A stretch of DNA of 64,000 nucleotides, from the NCBI RefSeq assembly GCF_030286555.1, contig NZ_JASVWF010000001.1, positions 372,001 to 436,000 of the forward strand, read 5' to 3'. Positions within the stretch are counted from its first letter, which is position 1, and each line of letters begins with the position of its first letter. Positions 41,359 to 49,810 of the stretch are shown one piece after another. The notes below the pieces were generated by a model. That model did no database searches and had not been told where the DNA came from. It saw only the letters and a list, made by a program, of their open reading frames with translations. The translations under genes and the position numbers were made by a program. The DNA comes from Actinomycetospora termitidis. Its GTDB lineage: Bacteria; Actinomycetota; Actinomycetes; Mycobacteriales; Pseudonocardiaceae.

Positions 41359-43077
41359 TCAGCGGCCGACGCGCATCTCGCCGAGGCCGAGGCGCTCGGG
41401 GGCGTGCAGACGCAGCAGCGTCCGACCGACCTGCGCGGGGACGCGCGACGAGGTCGCCCGGCTGACTGCGACCATGACGATCACCGCGGCCGGCACGGAC
41501 ACCGCCGCCGGCTGGGCGAGCAGGGTGCCGACGACGCCCTCGGCCCGGACCCCGCAGAGGGTCGTCACCGCCGCACCCAGGGAGAGGGTCCCGCCGACGG
41601 CGATCCCGGCGAGCGCCCCGCGGTCGGTCAGCCCGCGCCACCAGATGCCGAGCAGCAGCAGCGGGGCGAAGGTCGAGGCCGCCACCGCCAGCGCCAGGGC
41701 GACCGAGTGCGCGAACTCCAGGCGGGCGAAGAGCAGGGCCCCGACGATCGGGACGACGCCGGCGACGTGCGCGGCGATCCGGAAGTCGCCCAGCCGGCCC
41801 GGCAGCACGTCGCTGGAGAGCACGCCCGCGACCGAGAGCAGCAGCCCGGCCGACACCGAGAGCAGGGTGGCCGCGACGCCCGCGGCCACCACGCCGCCGA
41901 GCGCCGCCCCGGCCCAGCCGCCCACGGTGAGCGAGGGCAGCAGCAGCACGACGGCGTCGCCCTCGCCGCTGGTGAGCAGCTGCGGGACGACCGAGCGGGA
42001 CAGCGCCCCGAGCACGATCGGCACGATGCTGAACGCCCCGAGCAGGGCGATGACCAGCACCGTCGAGCGCCGGGCCGCCCGCCCGTCGGGGTTGGTGTAG
42101 TAGCGCACCAGCACGTGCGGGAGACCCGCCGTGCCGAGGCAGGTGGCGAGCAGGAGCGAGTACACCCACAACGGGTCGCGGTCCCCGCTGCCGAAGGGCG
42201 TGTCCCAGGCGGAGTCGTCGGCCACGGCCGTGCCCACCACCGGCACGCGCGCGCCCGCCGGGAACACCAGTGTCGTGTCGCGCGCGACGTCCTGCGTGCC
42301 CGGCTGCCACGTGACCGTGTCCCGCGGCTGCCCGGGCGCGCGGACCTCGACCTGCACCGGGGCGTCCACCCGCAGCGTGGTCGGGTCGGCGACCCGGACC
42401 GTGGTGGGCCGGTCGAACGTCGTGGGGCCGCCGCGGTCGGGGGCGGCGACCAGCCCGGTGCCGAGGAACCAGGCCACCAGCACGACCGCGGGCACGACCA
42501 GGGCCACGGCCTTGAGCCAGAACCCGAAGGCCTGCACCAGGGTCATCGACCGCATGCCGCCGAAGGTCACGGCCGCGGTGACGACGAGGCCGACGGCCAG
42601 GATGCCCACCCAGCCGGGGGCACCCGTGAGGACGGTGAACACGAGCCCGGAGGCCTGCAGCTGCGGCACCAGGTACAGCCACCCGATGATCACGACGACG
42701 AGCGTGGTCAGCGTCCGCAGGCTGGTGGAGTCGAGCCGGGTCTCGGCGAAGTCGGGCACCGTGTAGGCCCCGGAGCGGCGCAGTGGCGCGGCGACGAAGA
42801 GCAGCAGCACCCCGAAGCCCGCGGCGAAGCCGACCGGGTACCAGAGCCCGTCCACGCCGTGCGAGAGCACGATCCCGGCGATCCCCAGGAACGACGCCAC
42901 CGACAGCGACTGGCCGGCGATGGCCGCGGCGTTGGCCCGGCTGCGGACGGTGCGCGAGGCCGCGAGGAAGTCGTCGGTGGAGCGGGTGACCCGGACCCCG
43001 AGCGACCCGATGGCGATCACGGCGACCGCGGCGAGCCCGAACAGCACGAGGGCGACGACGGAGTCGACCGTGGACAC
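41359..43077 (-). CDS. Second sodium:solute symporter (ActP-like paralogue)
   Basis: A 572-residue SSS-family transporter with about 13 helices, sharing GQSLSVASFLGIAGIVLSHG and GTAGLPHVLVRYYTNPDGRAARRS with the symporter at 39198-40850. It has a distinctive insert of about 80 residues (roughly 212-290, TTFDRPTTVRVADPTTLRVD onward) that is hydrophilic and strand-rich, predicted as an extracytoplasmic loop between helices. Such loops could bind the substrate or a partner. The GTG start at 43077 lies 7 bases after the upstream membrane protein gene. It may carry acetate, propionate or pyruvate. Confidence 0.88.
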   Translation of the reverse strand: MSTVDSVVALVLFGLAAVAVIAIGSLGVRVTRSTDDFLAASRTVRSRANAAAIAGQSLSVASFLGIAGIVLSHGVDGLWYPVGFAAGFGVLLLFVAAPLRRSGAYTVPDFAETRLDSTSLRTLTTLVVVIIGWLYLVPQLQASGLVFTVLTGAPGWVGILAVGLVVTAAVTFGGMRSMTLVQAFGFWLKAVALVVPAVVLVAWFLGTGLVAAPDRGGPTTFDRPTTVRVADPTTLRVDAPVQVEVRAPGQPRDTVTWQPGTQDVARDTTLVFPAGARVPVVGTAVADDSAWDTPFGSGDRDPLWVYSLLLATCLGTAGLPHVLVRYYTNPDGRAARRSTVLVIALLGAFSIVPIVLGALSRSVVPQLLTSGEGDAVVLLLPSLTVGGWAGAALGGVVAAGVAATLLSVSAGLLLSVAGVLSSDVLPGRLGDFRIAAHVAGVVPIVGALLFARLEFAHSVALALAVAASTFAPLLLLGIWWRGLTDRGALAGIAVGGTLSLGAAVTTLCGVRAEGVVGTLLAQPAAVSVPAAVIVMVAVSRATSSRVPAQVGRTLLRLHAPERLGLGEMRVGR

Positions 43078-43084
43078 GGTGGTC

Positions 43085-44080
43085 TCAGTCCTCGACGTCG
43101 TCGGCGAAGTCGAGCTCGTTGCGCTCGGCGGTGCGGGTGTAGAGCCAGCCCAGGAGGATGAGGAACGGGAACGCGAGCACGCCGAGCAGGATCCAGGGCA
43201 GCGAGACGCCGAACAGGTGCGTCGCGCCCACCGACGGCATCGTCAGGAACACGATCGGCAGGACCCCGAGGACGATCACGCCCACGACGGCGAGGCGCAC
43301 CGCGAGCGCCAGCTGCGAGCGCATGAGGTTCGACAGCAGCAGTTCACCGGTCGCGGTCTGCTGCTCGATCTCGGCGACCGTGCCGACCGCGCGGGTCGGC
43401 GACCGGCGCTCCGCGAGCACGATGCGCTGGCGCGCCGGCGGCGGGGCGTCCGGATCGTGGTCGGCCGACGGCGCGTCGGGCTGCCAGGCGTAGATCGGCT
43501 TCTTGTTCTCCGAGGCCGCCGGCTCGGAGGCCAGGACCGCCGAGGCCGGGAACGTGGAGGCCAGCGGCAGACCGCGGATCGGCGTCGGGTCGATCTCGGC
43601 GTCCGGGGGTGCGGCCGGGGTGGGGGGTCCAGCGGGCGGGCGCGCCTCCGCCGGGACCAGCGTGAGCTCCGGACCCGCGGCGGGGGCGGGGGCGTCGTCC
43701 TGGCCGGGGTCCTGGTCGGACGGATCGGGAGCATCGCCCGGTGCCGCGTGCCGGGGGCGGTAGTCCGGGGGCGGCGTGTGGCCGGTGCCCTCGCCCTCGG
43801 GCATGGCGTGGCGACCCACCCGCCTCGCCACGCCCGGCGGCACCGGGCCGGGCGAGGGGCGTGACGACCGTCCGGACGGCGTCCGGGCGCGCATGCGGGC
43901 GATCACCGGACCGTCGTCCGGGACGGCCTCGGACGAGGGAGCCGAGGGAGTCGCGGGAGCCGCGGGAGCCGCGGGACGGGCGTCGGTGGTCGTCGGGGTG
44001 GCGCCGGTGTCCGTGCCCGGCGGGTCGGCCGGACCGGGGGGCTCGCCCCCGGCCCGGGGCCGCCCGTCGGTGGTGGTCAC
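43085..44080 (-). CDS. Pro/Ala-rich membrane protein coupled to the second symporter
   Basis: A 331-residue protein. Residues 1-235 are disordered, Pro/Ala/Asp-rich, with basic patches; then come EIEQQTATGELLLSNLMRSQ and two membrane helices (VRLAVVGVIVLGVLPIVFLTM, LPWILLGVLAFPFLILLGWLY) and an acidic end ERNELDFADDVED. The helix hairpin and terminal charges resemble the DUF485 partner of the first symporter, so it may be an enlarged equivalent. The start GTG 44080 overlaps the response regulator stop (GTGA), so RR, this protein and the symporter are one operon. Confidence 0.72.
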   Translation of the reverse strand: MTTTDGRPRAGGEPPGPADPPGTDTGATPTTTDARPAAPAAPATPSAPSSEAVPDDGPVIARMRARTPSGRSSRPSPGPVPPGVARRVGRHAMPEGEGTGHTPPPDYRPRHAAPGDAPDPSDQDPGQDDAPAPAAGPELTLVPAEARPPAGPPTPAAPPDAEIDPTPIRGLPLASTFPASAVLASEPAASENKKPIYAWQPDAPSADHDPDAPPPARQRIVLAERRSPTRAVGTVAEIEQQTATGELLLSNLMRSQLALAVRLAVVGVIVLGVLPIVFLTMPSVGATHLFGVSLPWILLGVLAFPFLILLGWLYTRTAERNELDFADDVED

Positions 44081-44937
44081 CGCCGGCCCCAGGCCTGTTT
44101 CGTCGAGCGGACGAGACGGTCCTTCAGCTCGCGGGTGTGCCGGCGGCTCACGGGCAGCTCGGCGACCTCACCGGGTTGGTTCCCGTTGCCCAGCCGGACG
44201 ACGTAGCCCGATCCGGCCAGACGCAGCTCGGTGATCAGCGGCAGCGCGACGAGGTACGAGCGGTGGATCCGCACGAACCCGGCGTCGGACCACCGCTCCT
44301 CGAGCACGGAGAGCGGGATGCGCACCAGGTGGCTGCCCTCGGTGGTGTGCAGACGGGCGTAGTCGCCCTGCGCCTCGACCCAGCGCACCGTCGAGCGCTG
44401 CACCAGCTTCGTGGTGCCGGCGAGCTCGACCGGGATCACCTCGTCGTCGCCCTCCTCCTCGACGGCGGGCTCCACCGGCACGGTGGTCCCGCGGGAGGCG
44501 AGGATGCGCGTGAGCGAGGCGTACAGCCGCTCCGGGCGCAGCGGCTTGAGCAGGTAGTCCACCGCGCCCACGTCGAAGGCCTCCACGGCGCGGTCGTCGT
44601 GCGCGGTCACGAACACGACCGACGGCGGGATGACGTAGCGCGAGAGGACCTGCGCGAGCTCCAGCCCGTCGAGACCCGGCATGCGGATGTCGAGGAAGAG
44701 CACGTCGACGTCGGACTGTTTCGCCGACGCCGAGATCCCCGACGGCGGCGTGCCGAACCCGCCGATGTTCACCTGGTCGCCGCCCGTGAGGATGCGCAGC
44801 GCCGAGATGGAGTCGTTCGCCTTCAGCACCGTGTCGACGCGCTGGTCCTGCTCCAGGAGGTAGGCGAGCTCCATGAGAGCGGGTTCCTCGTCGTCGACCG
44901 CGAGGACGACGAGGCCGTCGTTGTCGTTGGTAGTCAC
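44077..44937 (-). CDS. LytTR-family response regulator
   Basis: A 286-residue regulator. The receiver has the acidic pair DDE (residues 15-17), phosphoacceptor Asp83 in LFLDIRMPG, and the conserved Lys in VDYLLKPL. An insert of about 24 residues (GDQVNIGGFGTPPSGISASA) pushes the phospho-Asp well past its usual position near 55. The C-terminal LytTR domain (VRWVEAQGDYARLHTTEGSH, FVRIHRSYLVAL, PVSRRHTRELKDRL) binds DNA with strands rather than a helix. GTG 44937 was chosen; a TATCGT box lies about 40 bases upstream. It is coupled to the symporter partner gene and probably controls acetate uptake. The likely kinase is at 48520-49725. Confidence 0.9.
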   Translation of the reverse strand: MTTNDNDGLVVLAVDDEEPALMELAYLLEQDQRVDTVLKANDSISALRILTGGDQVNIGGFGTPPSGISASAKQSDVDVLFLDIRMPGLDGLELAQVLSRYVIPPSVVFVTAHDDRAVEAFDVGAVDYLLKPLRPERLYASLTRILASRGTTVPVEPAVEEEGDDEVIPVELAGTTKLVQRSTVRWVEAQGDYARLHTTEGSHLVRIPLSVLEERWSDAGFVRIHRSYLVALPLITELRLAGSGYVVRLGNGNQPGEVAELPVSRRHTRELKDRLVRSTKQAWGRR

Positions 44938-45065
44938 TGTCGCGCCATCCTGCCCAAGGGTCGGTCCCGCGTCCACGATAGGGACCCGGTCGGAGCGACC
45001 GTGCCCGGGTGGGTGGTCCGGCGCACCGTGCTACCGGACATGACGTACCGCGTCACCCGAACGGG

Positions 45066-45407
45066 TCAGCCCTGGTCGGGATCGAGGGCGTCGGAGATCG
45101 AACGGTCGGACTCCTGCCACGCCGCCGTGCCCTCCACCACCGCCCGCCGCACGGCGTCCAGCTGCCGCGTGAGGTCGTCCGCCGCGGGCACCGTGTCGGT
45201 GACGAGCAGCTCGCGGTACCAGGCGGCCATCTCGGCGTTCTCCTGGCCGGTCCCGGTGGCCAGCGGGTCCTCCGCGAGCCGCCGCAGGGCCTCCCGCGCC
45301 TCGGCGACCGTGCGCTCGAGATCGTCCACCCGGCCCGCGAACCGCTGGGCGGCGGCCGGGTCGAGCGCCGCGAACCCGCGCTCGTCCGAGGGGCCCGGTC
45401 CGCTCAT
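45066..45407 (-). CDS. Small helical protein in ESX-associated trio
   Basis: A 113-residue, all-helical, acidic protein: AAAQRFAGRVDDLERTVAEA, then ALRRLAEDPLATGTGQENAEMAAWYREL and a third helix LTRQLDAVRRAVVEGTAAWQES. The length and helix-turn-helix layout resemble WXG100-like or PE-like ESX proteins, but no WxG turn is in the expected place. Its ATG overlaps the EspG stop (ATGA). It could be a secreted partner of the PPE-like protein or a cytosolic accessory. Function not established. Confidence 0.65.
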   Translation of the reverse strand: MSGPGPSDERGFAALDPAAAQRFAGRVDDLERTVAEAREALRRLAEDPLATGTGQENAEMAAWYRELLVTDTVPAADDLTRQLDAVRRAVVEGTAAWQESDRSISDALDPDQG

Positions 45408-46153
45408 CCCGTCCTCCTCCCCGGCTCCGCCAGCAGGGCCTCGACCTCGGCCAGGGTCCCGGGGGACGCGGCATCGTCCGGGACGAGGACCGGCGGCCGC
45501 CCGGCCGTCCGTTCCCGCTCCGGATCGTGCCGCAGTCGGTAGCGCCCGCGGGGCGAGTCCAGCCATTTGATCCGTGCATCTGCACGGTGCCCGACCGAAG
45601 TTACCTCGTCCGGAGCAACGACGACCCCGAGTTGTGTCCACCCGACGGCGCCACGGAGCACCGCCTCCACCGCGGACCGGTCCCGTTCCCGACGACGGGT
45701 CGCGACCGCCGCCGCCTCCGGCGGCACCTCGAGCGGCGGCCCCGGGGCCGGGGGGAGCCGCGGCAGCACCGCGAGGGCCGCCGCGGCGAGCTCGCCGGGG
45801 CCCAGCGGCGCGACCTCGACGTCCGCCCCTGTGTGGTCGGCCGAGCGCAGCAGCGCGGCGCCGCCCGGGCCGTCGAGGGCGACCGCGGCCACCGGGTCGG
45901 TCGCGCTGCGCCGCACGACGTCGACCTGTCGCCGCGCGTCCCGCACCGCCGTCCCCACGGCGAGCAGCGTGGCGGCGGCGTCCGGGGCGAGCAGACCCCG
46001 GTCCCGCAGCACGTCCTCCGTGCGCGCCCGGGCGAGCACCGTCTCGTCGGTGGTGTCGGCGGGCCAGGCGACCGGCGCGAGCGGGTACGGCCAGTCCCCG
46101 GCACCGCACTGCTCCAGGATCCACAGCAGCTCGAGCCGGCTCAGCGTGATCAT
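45404..46153 (-). CDS. EspG-family ESX secretion-associated chaperone
   Basis: A 249-residue protein matching EspG (PF14011), the cytosolic chaperone that binds PE-PPE-type substrates and keeps them soluble for type VII (ESX) secretion. The N-terminus ITLSRLELLWILEQCGAGDWPYPL is characteristic in Pseudonocardiales. The rest alternates sheet and helix (VVRRSATDPVAAVALDGPGG; WLDSPRGRYRLRHDP). The ATG at 46153 overlaps the stop of the PPE-like gene, and its stop overlaps the next gene, both as ATGA. This coupling supports binding of the PPE-like product. Confidence 0.85.
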   Translation of the reverse strand: MITLSRLELLWILEQCGAGDWPYPLAPVAWPADTTDETVLARARTEDVLRDRGLLAPDAAATLLAVGTAVRDARRQVDVVRRSATDPVAAVALDGPGGAALLRSADHTGADVEVAPLGPGELAAAALAVLPRLPPAPGPPLEVPPEAAAVATRRRERDRSAVEAVLRGAVGWTQLGVVVAPDEVTSVGHRADARIKWLDSPRGRYRLRHDPERERTAGRPPVLVPDDAASPGTLAEVEALLAEPGRRTG

Positions 46154-47508
46154 CCGTCCTCCCCGAGCACCGGCGGGACGACCCGTCGCCCGCCCGGCAC
46201 GCCCCACCCGACCGGGTCGGGGTCGACGAGGTACGCCCCGCGGCCCGGGCGCAGTGGGACCTCCTCGGACGCCGCGCCCTCCTCGGGCCCCTCCACGAGG
46301 TGGGTGGTCGCATCCGGCCCGAACCCGGTGCGGTGATCACCGAGCCCTCCCGGTCCCCCGGGACGGCCGTCGGCCGCCGACGGTGCTCGCTCGTCACCGG
46401 CCCCCGGCTCCGCGCGCCGCTCCGTGGTGCTCGGCATCGGGCCTCGCGTGCCGCGTCCTCCCGGTGCGGGCGCGCCCACGACCGCCCCGCCACCCGACGC
46501 GCCCCCCGCCACCGGACCGACCGCACCCGGGGTCGCGGAACCGCTCGGCGCCGCCGCGCCCGGGACCGGGCCACCCGACACCGGGCTTCCGGCCGCGGGA
46601 CCGCCGACCGGCCCGGCGCCGACCCCTCCGGCGGCCGCCCCACCCCCGGCCGGACCGCGACCGGCCACCCCGCCGCCGAACGGCCCGCCGACCGTGCCCC
46701 CGCCACCCCCTCCGACCGTGCCCCCGGTGGGGAACGGCGTCCCGGCCGGCGACCCACCGACCGGACGCACCGGGACCTCGGCGAGCCCGCCCGCACCGAC
46801 GCCCACGCCCACGCCCGGGCCCGCGGGCCGGGCCGCCGGACCCGTCGTCCGGACCGGCCCCGGGGTGCCGACCCCCGCCGCTCCCGCGGCTCGCTGCAGC
46901 ACACCGGTCCCGGCTCCACGGGCACCCGACGCGACGGCCGCGCCCCCGCCCGCCGGTGCGGGCGACGGGCCGGCTCCGGCCGAGCCGACCGTCCGCGCCG
47001 CCTGCGCGGTCTCGGCCAGGTAGGCGCGGTAGGCCTCCCGGGCCGCGGCCTGGTCGGCGGCGGCACCGCGGAACCCGGTGAAGCCGTCGGCGGGGCGGCC
47101 GGTGACCAGACCACGGAGCTCGTCGAGCACGGGCGTCACGCCCAGCGCGGGCAGGGCCGGAGGACGGGGTGGGCCGACGGCCGCCTGGACCCGCACCAGC
47201 GCCGCGCGCATCCCGTCGATGCCGCGCGCCTGACCGCCCACGGTCTCGGCCAGCTGCTCCATCCGCTGGGCGAGCACCCGGGTCCGGTTGCCCGCGGCGT
47301 CGGCGTCACGCCCCTGCCAGGTCTCGGCGACCCCACGCTGCGCGGTCTGCAACCGGTCGGCGGCGGTCCGCAGTTCGTCGGCCCGGGTGAGATGGCGGTC
47401 CCGGGCCGCCGCGAGGGCCTCCGGACTCGCACCGTCCCGGGTCCACCGGTGGATCTGTTCGTGGCTGAGCCCGGACACGTCGCGCCCGTCCCAGCCGACC
47501 GAGGGCAT
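46150..47508 (-). CDS. PPE-like ESX substrate with Gly/Pro/Ala-rich C-terminus
   Basis: A 452-residue protein. The first 165 residues form long helices with a W-Q-G turn (AETWQGRDADAAG near 62-74), as in PPE/WXG-type proteins; the start reads VGWDGRDVSGLSHEQIHRW. Residues about 185-400 are a Gly/Ala/Pro/Val low-complexity region, and a short tail has LVEGPEEGAAS and AYLVDPDPVGWG. No signal peptide is present, as expected for type VII export. A strong GGAGG ribosome site precedes the ATG. The gene is coupled to espG. No ESX core gene (EccB/C/D/E, MycP) is in the window, so secretion machinery must be elsewhere. Confidence 0.78.
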   Translation of the reverse strand: MPSVGWDGRDVSGLSHEQIHRWTRDGASPEALAAARDRHLTRADELRTAADRLQTAQRGVAETWQGRDADAAGNRTRVLAQRMEQLAETVGGQARGIDGMRAALVRVQAAVGPPRPPALPALGVTPVLDELRGLVTGRPADGFTGFRGAAADQAAAREAYRAYLAETAQAARTVGSAGAGPSPAPAGGGAAVASGARGAGTGVLQRAAGAAGVGTPGPVRTTGPAARPAGPGVGVGVGAGGLAEVPVRPVGGSPAGTPFPTGGTVGGGGGGTVGGPFGGGVAGRGPAGGGAAAGGVGAGPVGGPAAGSPVSGGPVPGAAAPSGSATPGAVGPVAGGASGGGAVVGAPAPGGRGTRGPMPSTTERRAEPGAGDERAPSAADGRPGGPGGLGDHRTGFGPDATTHLVEGPEEGAASEEVPLRPGRGAYLVDPDPVGWGVPGGRRVVPPVLGEDG

Positions 47509-47564
47509 GCCACCTCCGTTGCTCGGAGGTCATGCCACCAGAGATCGCCGCCGGGCGCGAAGGG

Positions 47565-48485
47565 CTACAACCCGAAACGGCTCCACACCGCGCGGTGCTC
47601 CAGGTACTCCAGCGCACCGGCGAGCGCCGCCGCCGGGTCGATCGCGCCGAACCCGGGGACGCCGGAGAGGACGCCGACGCCCAGCCGCGCGAGGAGCGGC
47701 TTGCGCGGCTCCACGGCCACCGCCTCGGCGTCCGGGTAGCGCTCCTTCAGCACCTCGCGCGGCGTGCCGATCCCGTCGATCAGGCCGAGCTCGAGGGCCT
47801 TCCGCCCGGTCCAGACCTCGCCGGTGAACAGCTCGGTGCCGGCGTCGAGCGACTCGCCGCGCCGCTCGCGGACCCACTCGATGAACATCTCGTGCAGCTC
47901 GGTCTGCATGCCGAGCAGCCACTCGACGTCCTCGGGCTTCTCGGGCTGGAACGGGTCGAGCCGGGCCTTGTTCTGCCCGGCCGTGTGCAGCCGCCGCTCG
48001 ATGCCGAACCGCTCGATGAGGCCGGTCAGCCCGAAGCCGCCGCTGACCACGCCGATCGACCCGACCAGCGAGGTGGGGCAGGCGAAGATCTCGTCGGCGG
48101 CGCACGCGAGCCAGTAGCCACCGGAGGCCGCGACGTCCTCGCAGAACGCGATCACGGGCAGCTCGTGCTCGGCCGCGAGACCGCGGATCCGGTCGGCCAC
48201 CAGCTGCGACTGCGTCGGCGAGCCCCCCGGGGAGTTGATCACCAGGGCGACGGCCACCGCGTTCTCGGCCTCGAACGCCCGGGTCAGCGCCGACTCGACG
48301 GCCTGCAGGTTGATCACCGAGCGCGGGACGGGGCCGGACGCCGAGGCGATCACGCCGTTCAGGCGCACCACGGACACGGTGCCGCCGGAGACCTTCGACG
48401 CGAGGGCGCCGGGCAGGACCGACGAGACCGCCGGCGGGAGCTTCAGGGCCCCGAGCTTGAGGGTCTGGGCGAGGCGGAGGTCCAT
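47565..48485 (-). CDS. S49 signal peptide peptidase-like protein (SppA)
   Basis: A 306-residue protease of the S49 ClpP-like fold. GGTVSVVRLNGVI starts the core; LVINSPGGSPTQSQL, VASGGYWLACAA (nucleophile Ser in ASGGYW) and SLVGSIGVV follow, and the general-base Lys is probably in GQNKARLDPF. No signal peptide or membrane helix is obvious, so it may be a cytosolic or membrane-associated short form that clears cut signal peptides. A TAACCT box 6 bases before the ATG suggests its own leaderless promoter. It is separated from the ESX trio by 56 bases. Confidence 0.88.
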   Translation of the reverse strand: MDLRLAQTLKLGALKLPPAVSSVLPGALASKVSGGTVSVVRLNGVIASASGPVPRSVINLQAVESALTRAFEAENAVAVALVINSPGGSPTQSQLVADRIRGLAAEHELPVIAFCEDVAASGGYWLACAADEIFACPTSLVGSIGVVSGGFGLTGLIERFGIERRLHTAGQNKARLDPFQPEKPEDVEWLLGMQTELHEMFIEWVRERRGESLDAGTELFTGEVWTGRKALELGLIDGIGTPREVLKERYPDAEAVAVEPRKPLLARLGVGVLSGVPGFGAIDPAAALAGALEYLEHRAVWSRFGL

Positions 48486-48491
48486 ATGTCC

Positions 48492-48497
48492 AGGTTA
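48492..48497 (-). promoter_or_regulatory. Minus-10 box TAACCT for the S49 peptidase gene
   Basis: On the minus strand TAACCT, 6 bases, then the ATG at 48485. Leaderless layout. Confidence 0.5.
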
Positions 48498-48519
48498 TCG
48501 GCTCCGGCCGGGTGCCCGG

Positions 48520-49725
48520 TCAGACCCGCACACCGGCCCGGAACTTCGGCACCCGGAGGCTGATCTTGGTGCCGGCGCCGCGCTCGGTCTCCACGACGAG
48601 GCCGTAGTCCGGTCCGAACGCCGACCGCATGCGGTCGTCGACGTTGCCGAGGCCGACGTGCGCGCCGGAGAGGTGGGCGTCGCGGTTGTCCTCGCGCAGG
48701 GCCTGCGGATCCATTCCGACGCCGTTGTCCTCGACGGTGATCAGGCACTCGCTGGCCGAGTCCTCCGCGGTCAGCGTCACCGTCCCGCCCTCGACCTTGC
48801 CCGCCAGGCCGTGCCGGACGGCGTTCTCCACCAGCGGCTGCAGCGCGAGGAAGGGCAGCACCACCGAGAGCACCTCGGGCGCGACCTGCACCTTCACCGA
48901 CAGGCGGTTGCCGAACCGGGCCCGCTCGAGCATGAGGTAGCGGTCGATGTTCTTGAGCTCCTCGGCGAGCGTGGTGTACTCGCCGGCCTGCCGGAAGGAG
49001 TACCGCGTGAAGTCGGCGAACTCCATGAGCAGCTCCCGCGCCCGCTCGGGGTCGGTGCGGATGAACGAGGCGACCGTGTTCAGCGCGTTGTAGATGAAGT
49101 GCGGCGAGATCTGCGCGCGCAGCGCCCGGACCTCGGCGCGGTTGAGCCGGTCCCGCGAGTCGTCGAGGTCGGCGAGCTCGAGCTGGCTGGACACGTAGCG
49201 GGCGACCTCGGCGGTGGCCCGCAGGAGGACCGGCCCCGGGGTCTCCCCGCTCACCGCGGCCAGGGTCCCGACGACGTTGCCGTCCACCTCGAGCGGCACG
49301 ACGACGATGCCCTTGACGGGGCACCGGTCGTCCCCGCACTCGATGTCGCGGCGGCTGGCCATCTGCTGCCGGCCGGTCTTCATCACCTTCTCGGCGTAGA
49401 ACCGCACGTCGAGGTTGTGGTGCTCGGCCTCGCCGTCCCAGGCCAGCGGGATGCAGTCGGCCGCCGTCATCGAGAGCGCCTCGGTGTCGAGCAGGGTCCG
49501 CAGGTAGGGCACGGCGAACTGCGCCGAGGACTCCGAGAGTCCCTCGCGCAGCGCGGGCGCCGCCAGCGACACCGTGTGCAGCGTGGAGAACGTGGCCCGC
49601 TCCAGCGGGGAGGCGAAGGCGTGCCGGCGACGGAAGCGCTGGTAGACCACGATCCCGGCGACGACCAGGACGACCACCACGCCGAGGACGACGAGGAACG
49701 TCGGGGAGGTCAACCAGCCGGGCAC
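48520..49725 (-). CDS. LytS-like sensor histidine kinase
   Basis: A 401-residue kinase. One N-terminal membrane helix (FLVVLGVVVVLVVAGIVVYQ), a GAF-like sensor (about residues 45-185) that contains CGDDRC, and a His_kinase domain with the autophosphorylated His209 in ISPHFIYNALN. The ATPase part has LQPLVENAVRHG, EDNGVGMD and AHVGLGNVDDR. This kind pairs with LytTR regulators, and the only one here is at 44077-44937, with the ESX trio and the S49 gene between. The CGDDRCPVKG segment could bind a metal or sense redox state. GTG start at 49725. Confidence 0.88.
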   Translation of the reverse strand: MPGWLTSPTFLVVLGVVVVLVVAGIVVYQRFRRRHAFASPLERATFSTLHTVSLAAPALREGLSESSAQFAVPYLRTLLDTEALSMTAADCIPLAWDGEAEHHNLDVRFYAEKVMKTGRQQMASRRDIECGDDRCPVKGIVVVPLEVDGNVVGTLAAVSGETPGPVLLRATAEVARYVSSQLELADLDDSRDRLNRAEVRALRAQISPHFIYNALNTVASFIRTDPERARELLMEFADFTRYSFRQAGEYTTLAEELKNIDRYLMLERARFGNRLSVKVQVAPEVLSVVLPFLALQPLVENAVRHGLAGKVEGGTVTLTAEDSASECLITVEDNGVGMDPQALREDNRDAHLSGAHVGLGNVDDRMRSAFGPDYGLVVETERGAGTKISLRVPKFRAGVRV

Positions 49726-49810
49726 GGGGCCATCGTCTCCTCAGCCACCCCGTCAGAGCAACGAGGCGCACGTTCCCGACGACGGGTGATCATCCGTTCG
49801 GCGGTATCAC

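Noticed and set aside
41284-43161. 625-codon frame on the + strand opposite the second symporter
   Set aside because: Same reason: low-complexity charged sequence antisense to a real gene.
45066-47508. Complete type VII secretion system
   Set aside because: Only substrate- and chaperone-type genes are present. No EccB, EccC, EccD, EccE or mycosin was found in the window.
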